NCBI GenBank assembly: GCA_016200085.1
Contig: JACQFL010000012.1
Span: forward strand, 1-64,000
DNA from: Candidatus Rokuibacteriota bacterium
Lineage (GTDB): Bacteria; Methylomirabilota; Methylomirabilia; Rokubacteriales; CSP1-6
Direction of reading: 5' to 3'
DNA length: 64,000 nt
Under the pieces are notes generated by a model. It saw only the letters and a program-made list of their open reading frames with translations, was not told the origin of the DNA and did not search any database. Positions 25,471-34,484 of this stretch are shown here, in pieces; position 1 is the stretch's first letter; every line of letters begins with the position of its first letter. A program made the position numbers and the translations under genes.

Positions 25471-25600
25471 GTTGAAGCTGGGGGCTCCGAGCGCCCTCCA
25501 GACCCCCCGGCGCTCGGAGCGATTGATTGACGTGGGGCCCCGAGACGGCCCACACACCCCCGACGCTCGGAGCGCCCCGGCGCAGCCGTGGCGCTCCTCG
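25471..25600. repeat. Dispersed GC-rich repeat, family G, copy 2
   Basis: It begins GTTGAAGCTGGGGGCTCC like the copy at 2131. An 11-bp stem GCTCCGAGCGC pairs at 25484-25494 with 25510-25520. A second unit near 25564-25600 reads CGCTCGGAGCGCCCCGGCG then AGCCGTGGCGCTCCTCGA, repeated almost exactly at 31818 and 37321. It fills the gap downstream of the FtsX-like permease gene. Confidence 0.8.
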
Positions 25601-25616
25601 ATACTCCGACACGCTC

Positions 25617-28138
25617 CTATTCGCGGCGGAGCACGGGCAACGGCTTGGCCCCGAGCAGCCGGAACGTGGCGAAGAACCCGACGGCCACGGCGGCGGCGGT
25701 CGCCGTCGCGACCCCGGCCAGGAGCCTCGGGACCTCGGCCTGCCAGGGAACGTCCAGCACGAAGCGTAGCACCGCCCACGCCAGGACGGCGGCCAGCCCG
25801 GCGCCGCCGAGGCCGGCGGCCGTGCCCAGGGCCGCGTACTCGACGGCGAAGATCCGCGCCACCGCGCCGCGCGTGGCGCCGAGCGTTCGCAGGATCGCCG
25901 ACTCGGCGAGGCGCTGGTAGCGGCTCGCGGCCAGGGTCCCCACGAGCACGACGAGCCCGGTGGCGACGCTGAACAGCGCCATGGCGCGCACCGCGAGCGC
26001 GATCCGGTCCAGGACACCGCCCACGCGCTCGAGCACGTCCCGCACGGGCACCGCGATGACGTTCGGGAACGCGGCGACGATCGTGTCTTGCAGTCGGCTC
26101 TCGGTGGCCGGCGGCACGCGCGCGGTGCCGATCACCGTCGCGGGGGCGCCATCGAGCGGGCCGGGCGAGACGATCACGAAGAAGTTGGCGGTGAGGGTCT
26201 GCCAGTCGACCTTGCGGAGGCTCATCACCTCCGCCTCGAGGGGCACACCCTGGACGTCGAACGTGAGCGTGTCGCCCAGCCCGACCCCCAGCGTGTGCGC
26301 GGCCTCGTCGTCGATGGACAGCCGCGGCCGCTCCGCCGCCTCGGCCGCCGTCCACCAGCGCCCGGCCGCCAGCGTCGTGCGCGGCGGCGGGGCGGCGAAC
26401 GACGGGATCGCGTAGTCGCGGGTGTAGTACCAGAGCTTGTCGGGCACCTCGCGCTTGCGGCGGTCCAGGAGCGCTCGCGTCACCGGCTCGCCCCGCACGG
26501 CGGCCAGCCGTGCGCGCACCACGGCGACCAGCTCGGGCGTCACGCCCGTCTGCTCGCGCACCAGGCGGGCGAAGGCCGCGGCCTGGTCGGTCTGGACGTC
26601 CACGAAGAAGAAGGACGGGGTCGCGACCCGCCGCTCGGCGTCGAGCTGCCGGTCGAGCGCCGCCTCGAGCACGCTCACGGCGACGAGCAGCATCACCCCC
26701 ATGCCGAGGGCGACGATCACCCCGACGGCGTGCCCGCCGGGCCGCGCGAGGTTGGCGAGGCCCTGGCGCCACGCGAGCGAGGGCAGGCGCGGCAGACGGC
26801 GCGCGCTCCAGACGAGCAGGCGCGACAGCCCGACGAGCAGGAGCAGGGCGGCGAGGGTGGCGCCGACGAAGATCGCCCCCACGCGCAGCGAGCCCGCCTG
26901 CCAGAACGCGAGCGCGATCAGCCCCGCGGCGATCGGCAGCGCGGCGCCCCACGGGCGCCGCCCGCGGGGCCCGCCCGGATCGACATCGCGCCGCAGCACC
27001 GCGGAGGGGGGCACCGTGCGGATCTCCAGCAGCGGCCAGAGCCCGACGAGCGCCGCGGTGAGGACCCCCATCGCCACGCCGCGCACGAGCATGGCCGCGC
27101 GCACGCCGGTCTCGAGGGTCAGGGGCAGCACGCCCTTGACGAGCCGCGCCACCGCGGGCTGCAGCGCGAGACCGAGCAGCGCGCCCGCCGCGCTGCCCAG
27201 CAGCCCGAGCGCGATGGTCTGCACGAGGTAGGTGACGACGAGCAGGCGCGAGGAGGCGCCCAGGCACTTGAGCACGGCAATGGTGTCGCGCCGGCGGCGG
27301 ATGAACGCCCGCACCGCGGCGGCCACGCCGATGCCTCCCACGAGCAGGCTCGCGAGGCCCACCAGCCCGAGATAGGTCGTCATCTGGGTGAAGAACCTTC
27401 GCAGCCCGGGCTGGGCCTCGTCGAACGCGGTCACGCGCACCGCGGGATCCTCGATCTCGCGCGCCAGCGCCGCCCGCGCGGCGCGCGCCGTGACGGCCTC
27501 GGGCAGCCGGAGCAGGACCCGATAGCGCACGCGGCTGCCCACCTGGACCAGGCCGGAGGCGTCGAGGGTGGTCCGGCTGACGAGCACGCGCGGGCCCAGC
27601 AGGAAGCCCGTGGCCCGGTCCGGCTCGCGGACGAGCACGCCGCGGATGGTGAGCCGCGCGGCGCCGAGCAGCAGCCCGTCGCCGACGCGCAGGCCCAGCC
27701 GCTCGAGGAGTGAGGCGTCCACGAGAGCGCCGCGCCCGGCCAGGTGCGTGCCCGGCGCCGCCGGCGGCTCCGTCTCGAGCCGGCCGTAGAGGGGATAGGC
27801 GCCGTCGACGGCCTTCACCTCGACGAGCAGCGAGGCGCCGGCCGCCGGCTCGCGCGCCATGGCGACGAGGTCGCGCAGCTCCGCCGTGAGCGCGCCCTGG
27901 CGGCGCACGCGGTCGATGGCGTCCTCGACGGCGCGCTCGAACGGGCGCGTCGCCCGCACCTCCACGTCGCCCCCCATCATCGCGCGCGCCTCGCGGCCGA
28001 GTGTGCGGTCGAGGTTGACGCCGAACGTGCCGACCCCCACGAGGGCTCCCACCCCGAGGGCGATGCACGCGAAGAACGCCACGAACTCCCGCCACGCCGC
28101 GCGCGTCTCGCGCCAGGCCATCCGGAGCGGAAAGCCGA

Positions 28139-28142
<4 letters not shown>
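25617..28142 (-). CDS. FtsX/MacB-type ABC transporter permease (YbbP-like)
   Basis: An 841-residue inner-membrane protein with one N-terminal helix, a large periplasmic domain, and two sets of helices framing FtsX domains (about residues 255-420 and 715-835). It matches the YbbP group: ten-helix permeases that do not transport small solutes but couple ATP hydrolysis to lipid or lipoprotein-related work at the membrane face. Start and stop overlaps with the ATPase gene (ATGA at 28139-28142) show they form one machine. The neighbouring divergent esterase completes the known tesA-ybbA-ybbP arrangement. Confidence 0.9.
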
Positions 28143-28822
<680 letters not shown>

Positions 28823-28845
28823 GACTCACATACTACACTCCTGGT
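28823..28845. promoter_or_regulatory. Divergent overlapping -10 boxes between esterase and ABC genes
   Basis: Only 23 nt separate the two start codons. Plus-strand TACACT (28834-28839) lies 6 nt before ATG 28846 and minus-strand TAGTAT (28830-28835) lies 7 nt before GTG 28822. The boxes overlap by two bases, so the polymerases would compete, and both mRNAs would be leaderless. Confidence 0.6.
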
Positions 28846-29496
28846 ATGCGCCGCCTCCGCGCCGCGATCGGCCTCGCCCTGCTCGCGGCCCTCGTCACGC
28901 CCGCCGCTGGCCCCTCCGCCGCCGCGGCGGTCGACGCGCGCGTGATCGTCGCACTCGGCGACAGCCTCACCGCCGGGCTCGGCGTGGCGCCGGATGACGC
29001 GTGGCCGGCCCTCCTGCAAGCACGGCTCGACCGCGAGGGCTACGCCTGGCGGGTGGTGAACGCCGGCGTCAGCGGCGATACCAGCGCGGGCGGCGTGCGT
29101 CGCGTCGACTGGGTGCTGCGCGCCCATCCCTCGATCGTGATCGTCGCGCTCGGCGCCAACGACGGCCTGCGCGGCGCCAGCGTCCCTGCGCTCGAGGCCA
29201 ATCTCACGGCCATCGTCGAGCGGCTGAAGGCCGCGGGCGTGCGCGTCCTGCTCGCGGGCATGCGGATGCCGGCCAACTACGGCGACGAGTACACCCGCCG
29301 CTTCGCCGCCGTCTTCCCGGCGGTCGCACGGAAGACCGGCGTGCCGCTGATCCCGTTCCTGCTCGAGGGCGTCGCGGCGGTGCCGGCGCTGAACCAGCCC
29401 GACGGCATCCACCCCAACCCGGCCGGCCAGCGCCGCCTCGCCGAGCACGTCTGGCGATACCTGCGCCCGCTGCTCGCAAACGGCCCCGCCGCGTGA
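28846..29496 (+). CDS. tesA: GDSL/SGNH arylesterase-lysophospholipase (TesA-like)
   Basis: A 216-residue periplasmic SGNH hydrolase with a signal peptide (about residues 1-28, ending AAAA). Four SGNH blocks are present: GDSLTAG (block I serine), NAGVSGDT (glycine), GANDGLRG (asparagine) and the terminal DGIHPN with catalytic Asp and His. Length and blocks match E. coli TesA (thioesterase I/protease I/lysophospholipase L1). Its divergent position to the YbbA/YbbP-like pair is the same as in E. coli, supporting the name. Confidence 0.9.
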   Translation: MRRLRAAIGLALLAALVTPAAGPSAAAAVDARVIVALGDSLTAGLGVAPDDAWPALLQARLDREGYAWRVVNAGVSGDTSAGGVRRVDWVLRAHPSIVIVALGANDGLRGASVPALEANLTAIVERLKAAGVRVLLAGMRMPANYGDEYTRRFAAVFPAVARKTGVPLIPFLLEGVAAVPALNQPDGIHPNPAGQRRLAEHVWRYLRPLLANGPAA

Positions 29497-29609
29497 CGGC
29501 CCCGGGGCGGGCCACCGCCCGTCGTGGGTCGGGCCGGCGCCGTGCGCGAGCGCCGGTGCGCCGAGATTTCCCGCCGTGTCCGCGCGGTCACGACCCTACG
29601 ATGAGCGGT

Positions 29610-30278
29610 ATGCTTCGCTCCGCCCTGCTCCTCGTCGCGGCCCTGCTCAGCGCGGCCTGCGCGACCGTGCCCGACGGGGCCTACTTCCCGAAGGCCGATC
29701 ACCCGTCGACGCTCGCGGTGTCGCACGGGCTCTACCGCGCCGCCCAGGCGGCCGGCGAGGATCCGGCGCGGTACTCCTTCGCGCTGGTGAAGAGCAAGCA
29801 GATCACGGCGCTGACCCACGACAACGCGACCTTCTACGTCTCCGACGGCCTCGCCCGCCAGCCTCGCGCCACGATCGAGCCGCTGCTGGCCCACGAGGTC
29901 GCGCACGAGGTCCTCGGCCACGTCGGCCAGCGCCGCGCGCTGACGACCGGGCTCTCGACGGGCTTCACGGTGCTCGGGTTCGTGGTGCCCGGTGTCGGGC
30001 TGATGGACTGGGTCGTCAGCCCGCTGGTGGTGCGCGCGTTCACGCGCGATCAGGAGATCGCCGCTGACTTGAAGGCCGTGGAGATCTTGCGGTCGATGGG
30101 CTACGAGAGGCCGCGCCGGGCGCTGGCCGATGCGCTGCGCGCCGCCCACGTCGTCAACGGTCCGCCGCGCGGCGGGTTGCTCGCCACCGAGCCTGCGCTC
30201 GACGATCGCCTCGCCGCGCTGGAGCCGATCGAGCCCCTGCCGGAATACGCCGCGCGCCCGCCCGCCGCCGCGCGCTGA
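29610..30278 (+). CDS. M48-type metalloprotease lipoprotein
   Basis: A 222-residue lipoprotein with a leader and lipobox LLSAAC. The active site is HEVAH inside LLAHEVAHEVLGHVGQ, with a third-ligand glutamate in RDQEIAAD, so the zinc site is intact; the topology resembles small BepA/LoiP-like outer-membrane quality-control proteases. ATG 29610 is preferred over ATG 29601 because TACGAT ends 7 nt before it. It follows the esterase gene by 113 nt and runs in the same direction. Confidence 0.85.
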   Translation: MLRSALLLVAALLSAACATVPDGAYFPKADHPSTLAVSHGLYRAAQAAGEDPARYSFALVKSKQITALTHDNATFYVSDGLARQPRATIEPLLAHEVAHEVLGHVGQRRALTTGLSTGFTVLGFVVPGVGLMDWVVSPLVVRAFTRDQEIAADLKAVEILRSMGYERPRRALADALRAAHVVNGPPRGGLLATEPALDDRLAALEPIEPLPEYAARPPAAAR

Positions 30279-30309
30279 CGGCCGGCCCACGCCGCGCCGA
30301 CGCGTGCCA

Positions 30310-30400
30310 CGTCGGCGCACAAAGTGTCACGCCGGGTGACGTTTCTCGTCAGGCCCGTGCGCCCGAAAATCGGGCGCCTCTCACCTAAAGTAACGTCGCA
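30310..30400 (+). promoter_or_regulatory. Candidate structured leader upstream of the cytochrome gene
   Basis: The 255-nt gap 30279-30533 is less G+C-rich than its flanks and holds small stems in series: GTCAC-GCCGG-GTGAC, TGACG-TTTCT-CGTCA (sharing bases with the first), and an 8-bp GCGCCCGA-AAA-TCGGGCGC at 30359-30377. The overlap of the first two would allow alternative pairing. Alternatively TGTCA-N7-TGACG could be a CRP/FNR-family operator. No known riboswitch was recognised. Confidence 0.35.
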
Positions 30401-30533
30401 CCGCACGTCCCCGCCTCGCGGTGCCCCTGGCGCGGATGTTGCGTCCCCTGCTCGCGCTGCGGCGCGGGATCCGCTCGCACGGCGGGCTGCGTGGACGCCC
30501 GTCGAGAGCAGCCGCGGCGAGAGGAGAAAGCCT

Positions 30534-31724
30534 ATGCCCGCCAGAGCAGGGATGCTGGCCCTCTGGGCCGCGCTGGTCCTCGCGGTGAGCGGCAGCGTGC
30601 CGATCGTCGTGGCGGAGACGGCGCCGAAGCCGTGCGCTCGGACGAGGATCTTCGTCGCGGCCACCCACACCTACCAGCTCCTTCCCGCGGACCAGGACGT
30701 CAAGTTCGGGCAGTGCCTGTTCGGTAGCCGGATCGACTTCAACCAGGCGAACCCGAACGGCATGTTCACGAGCTGCAACAGCTGCCATCCCGGAGGCCGG
30801 ACGGATCGCGGCACGCACCCCGTGACCATCACCAACCCGCTGGGCACGTTCGAGGTCAACCGGCAGGTGCCCAATCTGCTGAACGTGCAGTTCAACGTCC
30901 CGCTGGGCTGGGATGGCCGTCACGGCGGCACGCTCGGCGATCACGCGTCGATCATCGCGGCGATCCAGTCGGCAGCGAAGGGGGCCATCAACAGCCCGAA
31001 CGAGATGGGCGGGCACGTGGACTCGGCCAATTCCGTCGACCAGGCGAAGCTCGACGCCCTCGCCGCGTTCCTGATCAGCCGCAGCCCGACCGCGCCGGAC
31101 ACCACGGCCCCGCCGCCGGCGTCGGCGCCTCCCTCGCAAGCGGAGCTCTTCAAGAAGTTCGGGATCGACCCGAACGACCCCGACGCGGCGGCCGACCTGG
31201 CGGAGGCGCTCGCCCGACAGGCGGCCCAGCGCGCGGCGACGCTCCAGCGCGTCAAGACGGGCGCCGACGTCTTCTTCGGCCGGTCGGCCTCGACGCAGGC
31301 GCTCCTGGCCGCGGGCCAGGCGTGCGTGAGCTGCCACACGCCGCCGTTCTTCACGGACAACAAGGTCCGGACGAACGTGCGGCATCCGGACGCGGCGTAC
31401 GACTTCGGCTTCCCGCAGGTCAGCGGCGGGCCCGGGCCCCAGGACGTCGGCGCCGGGCTCACGACGGTGAACGACCCGGCGACGGGCAAGTCCGTGCAGG
31501 TCGGGACGTTCAAGACGCCCTCGCTGCACCGCTTCTATCCCGACGGCGAGCCTGCGCTGCACAGCGGGGTCTTCGCCGACGACAACGCGCTGTTCCGCTT
31601 CTACGAGAAATCGCTGGGGTTCAAGCTCGGCCCCGGCGAAGCCACCGGGCTGCACTACTGGCTGGTCAACTGCCCCCAGGGACCCCAGCGGAACCCGGCG
31701 GTCATTCCGGCCGAATGCAATTGA
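30534..31724 (+). CDS. Diheme c-type cytochrome (cytochrome c peroxidase/MauG-related)
   Basis: A 396-residue exported protein with a signal peptide (residues 1-27, ending VVA). Two heme c sites are visible, CNSCH near residue 82 and CVSCH near 266, separated by a proline-rich linker. The layout, two cytochrome domains and FKTPSLHRFYPDGEPALHSGVFADDNA near the C-terminus, fits the diheme peroxidase/MauG-like group. Extra cysteines at both ends may pair. GAGGAGAAAG sits just before ATG 30534. A terminator follows. Confidence 0.85.
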   Translation: MPARAGMLALWAALVLAVSGSVPIVVAETAPKPCARTRIFVAATHTYQLLPADQDVKFGQCLFGSRIDFNQANPNGMFTSCNSCHPGGRTDRGTHPVTITNPLGTFEVNRQVPNLLNVQFNVPLGWDGRHGGTLGDHASIIAAIQSAAKGAINSPNEMGGHVDSANSVDQAKLDALAAFLISRSPTAPDTTAPPPASAPPSQAELFKKFGIDPNDPDAAADLAEALARQAAQRAATLQRVKTGADVFFGRSASTQALLAAGQACVSCHTPPFFTDNKVRTNVRHPDAAYDFGFPQVSGGPGPQDVGAGLTTVNDPATGKSVQVGTFKTPSLHRFYPDGEPALHSGVFADDNALFRFYEKSLGFKLGPGEATGLHYWLVNCPQGPQRNPAVIPAECN

Positions 31725-31748
31725 GCCCTGTGTGAGCGGTCCGGAGGT

Positions 31749-31781
31749 CAGGCCCACATTGCCCGGGCCTGGCTTCTTTAT
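31749..31781 (+). terminator. Intrinsic terminator after the cytochrome gene
   Basis: CAGGCCC (31749-31755) pairs with GGGCCTG (31765-31771) over a 9-nt loop, followed by GCTTCTTTAT. It starts 24 nt after the stop codon. The T-tract overlaps the stop of the minus-strand ORF ending at 31778. Confidence 0.75.
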
Positions 31782-34480
31782 GGACTGGGGGGCTCCGAGC
31801 GCCCCCCAGACCCCTCGCGCTCGGAGCGCCCCGGCGAAGCCGTGGCGCTCCTCGACCCTCCGTAGATCCTGCGATACTCCTCCCACGACAGCATCACGCG
31901 CTTGACGTACTGGCGGGTCTCGTCGAACGGGATCTGCTCCACCCACGCCTCGACGTCGCTCGTGCGGCGCGCCTGCCACCACTGGCGGGCGCGGCGCGGG
32001 CCGGCGTTGTAGGCGGCCAGGGCCAGGCGCGGATCACCGAACTCCTTCATCAGGCCGGCCAGGAACGACGCGCCGAGGGCGAGGTTCGGGCCGGGCTCGT
32101 CGAGGAGCTCGCCGCCGCGGAACTCGAGCCCGCGGACGGTGGCCATCGGCTGGGCGGTTCCGGGCATCAGCTGCATGAGGCCGCGCGCGCCCGCGCGCGA
32201 GACGGCCCGCGGGTAATAGCTCGACTCTTCCCTTACGACGGCGGCCACGAGGAACGGATCGAGCCCCACGCGCGCCGCGGCCGCGCTGACCTCCTCGCGC
32301 CAGCCGAACGGATACAGCATCTGCCAGAACGTCGCGGGCAGCGTCGTCGGGCCGGTCGCGGCGATCGCGGCGAAGTTCCCGCGCAGCAGGCGCAGCGCCA
32401 GGTGATACCGCTGCTCGCGCGCGTACTCGCCGCTGAGCGCGTACAGACGCACGATGTCGCCGGCGGAGCGCTGCACGACGTCCTCGAGCTCCTGCCAGGC
32501 GAGCTCGAAGAGCCCGATGCGGCGCAGCAGCTCCACCCGAGCGAAGCGCGGGTCGGCGGCGAGCGCCGCCCGCGGGTCGTCGGGCAGCGCGATCCTCGCC
32601 TCGCCCGGCGCGGGGCCGGTGGGCCCGGAGGTGCGGGCGGCGGCGAGGAGGCCGTAGTAGCTGCGCGGTGACTCGGCGAGCACGCGGCCGTAGAGCCCGG
32701 CGGCGCGCGCGGCTCCCACGGTCTGCTCCATGGCCCGCCCGGCCCAGTAGAGGGCGGCCGGCCGCTGCATGCGCCCGCCCGGGAGGTCCGCGCACGTCTC
32801 CCACGCCTGCCCGGCGGCGCGCGCATCACCCTTGAGCCACGCCAGCCACCCGACGCGCCAGAGCGCGGCGCCCGCCACCTCACGCGCGGGATAGCGTGCC
32901 GCGACCGCCTGGTAGGCGGCGAGGGCAGGCCCGACCCGCTCGAGCTCGTCGAGGGCGCGCGCCCTCAGATAGGCGGCCTCGGCGGCCTCGGCCTCGACCG
33001 CGCTCGCCGCCGCGGCCTCCAGGCTCTTCAGCGCTCTTTCCCGCGGCCCGCGGCCGGCGTCCGCCGTGCGCCCCGCCGCCGAACGGAGATACAGGCGCGC
33101 CTGCTCGAGCCGCAGGGCCGCGACGTGACCGGCGGACGCGCGACCGACGGCCGCCTCCAGCGCCTGCGCGGCGAGCCCATAGCGGCCGAGCCGCTGCCAG
33201 GCGTCGGCGACGATCCGGAGCGCGCGCACGGCGAGCCCGGGATCGCGTGTCTCCCGGGCGATCCGCTCCGCTTCCTCGGCCGCGGTCTTCGGCACGCCCC
33301 CGCCCAGCAGCCGCTCGGCGCGATCGATCCGCCGGGGCAGCGACAGCCCGGGGAGCGTGAGGCCGGCCGCGAGGAGCGCGCCGAGACGGTCGCCTGCCCC
33401 GTCGGCCCAGCCGCTGGCCGGCGCGATCACCGTGATCTCGCGATAGGCGTGGGCGGCGCCCGCGCGATCACCGCGCGCCTCGGCCGTGAGGCCGAGCAGG
33501 TAGAGCGCTTCCGGCACCTCCACCGCGTCCGGGTAGGCCTCGAGCAGCCGGGACAGCGCGGCGTGAGCGCCGGCGTCGTCGCCCGCGCGCGCGGCGTGGG
33601 TCGCCGCGGCCAGGAGCGCGCCGGGCGCCAGCCGGCTGTCCGGATGGCGCTCGGCGATGCGAAGCGCGGCGGCGCGCGCGCCGGCGGGATCGCCGCGACG
33701 CGCGAGCGCGTCGGCGAGCAGCCAGCCGAGGTAGTCGGCCACCGGGCTCTTCGCGGCCGCCTCCGTGCCGAAGGCCTCGAGGGCGGGGCCGGGGTTGCCC
33801 TGCTGGTAGGCCTCCACCGCATGGGCCCACGCCCGCTCGAGCTCGGTCTGCTCGGCGCGGACCGGCGCGGCGAGGAGCGGCGACAGGCACAGCGCGAGCA
33901 GGGCGCCGTTGCGGATCGCCCGGCGCGTGTGCCAGATCCGCTGGAGCGCGGTGACGTTGGCGAGCACGGCGAGCACCCACAGCGCCGGCTCGAGCACGTC
34001 GAGGACGGCCCCGGCGATCAGGCAGATCATGCGCTCGGGGCGCTCCATGAGCCCCACGTTGCACGCGATCCCGATCGACTCGGCGCGCGCCTTGGTGTAG
34101 CTCACCATGGTGCTGCCGACCAGGCCCGCCATGGCCACCACCGCGCCGCGGGTGTGCGGGGTGCGCGCGAAGAGCACCACGATGCCGAGCAGCACCACGA
34201 GGTCCGAGTACCGGTCGATCACGGAGTCGAGGAACGCGCCGAACGGCGTCACCTGCCCCGACACCCGCGCCAGCGAGCCGTCGAAGAAGTCGCACAGCCC
34301 CGCCAGCGTCAGCAGCACGCCGGCGAGGAAGGTGCGCCCGCCCACGAACGCCGCCGCGGACAGCAGGCTGATGCCGAACCCGATCACCGTGAGGTGGTTG
34401 GGCCGGAGGTGGAGGTGGAAGAGCGCCCGGCCGACGGGGTCGGTCCAGGCACGCTGGGTGTCGCGATAGCGGCTCAGCAT
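31778..34480 (-). CDS. Fused CDP-alcohol phosphatidyltransferase and Slt-type lytic transglycosylase
   Basis: One uninterrupted 900-residue frame. Residues 1-190 are a CDP-alcohol phosphatidyltransferase with the full motif DGSLARVSGQVTPFGAFLD then SVID, and five or six helices. At about 192-210 a signal-peptide-like helix precedes TPR-like repeats (about 215-700) and a C-terminal transglycosylase domain with EESSYYPRAVSRAGARGLMQLMP (catalytic Glu), NLALGASFL and AAYNAGP. Either a real fusion or two abutting genes with an internal start; no stop and no good internal ATG is present. The final ~30 residues are encoded by a family G repeat and are probably an acquired tail. Confidence 0.75.
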   Translation of the reverse strand: MLSRYRDTQRAWTDPVGRALFHLHLRPNHLTVIGFGISLLSAAAFVGGRTFLAGVLLTLAGLCDFFDGSLARVSGQVTPFGAFLDSVIDRYSDLVVLLGIVVLFARTPHTRGAVVAMAGLVGSTMVSYTKARAESIGIACNVGLMERPERMICLIAGAVLDVLEPALWVLAVLANVTALQRIWHTRRAIRNGALLALCLSPLLAAPVRAEQTELERAWAHAVEAYQQGNPGPALEAFGTEAAAKSPVADYLGWLLADALARRGDPAGARAAALRIAERHPDSRLAPGALLAAATHAARAGDDAGAHAALSRLLEAYPDAVEVPEALYLLGLTAEARGDRAGAAHAYREITVIAPASGWADGAGDRLGALLAAGLTLPGLSLPRRIDRAERLLGGGVPKTAAEEAERIARETRDPGLAVRALRIVADAWQRLGRYGLAAQALEAAVGRASAGHVAALRLEQARLYLRSAAGRTADAGRGPRERALKSLEAAAASAVEAEAAEAAYLRARALDELERVGPALAAYQAVAARYPAREVAGAALWRVGWLAWLKGDARAAGQAWETCADLPGGRMQRPAALYWAGRAMEQTVGAARAAGLYGRVLAESPRSYYGLLAAARTSGPTGPAPGEARIALPDDPRAALAADPRFARVELLRRIGLFELAWQELEDVVQRSAGDIVRLYALSGEYAREQRYHLALRLLRGNFAAIAATGPTTLPATFWQMLYPFGWREEVSAAAARVGLDPFLVAAVVREESSYYPRAVSRAGARGLMQLMPGTAQPMATVRGLEFRGGELLDEPGPNLALGASFLAGLMKEFGDPRLALAAYNAGPRRARQWWQARRTSDVEAWVEQIPFDETRQYVKRVMLSWEEYRRIYGGSRSATASPGRSEREGSGGRSEPPSP
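31784..31860. repeat. Dispersed GC-rich repeat, family G, copy 3
   Basis: An 11-bp stem GCTCCGAGCGC pairs at 31792-31802 with 31817-31827, then GCGCCCCGGCGAAGCCGTGG and CGCTCCTCGA form a second hairpin. The element encodes the last residues of the minus-strand transglycosylase ORF, so here a repeat has become coding. Confidence 0.8.
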
Positions 34481-34484
34481 CGCG

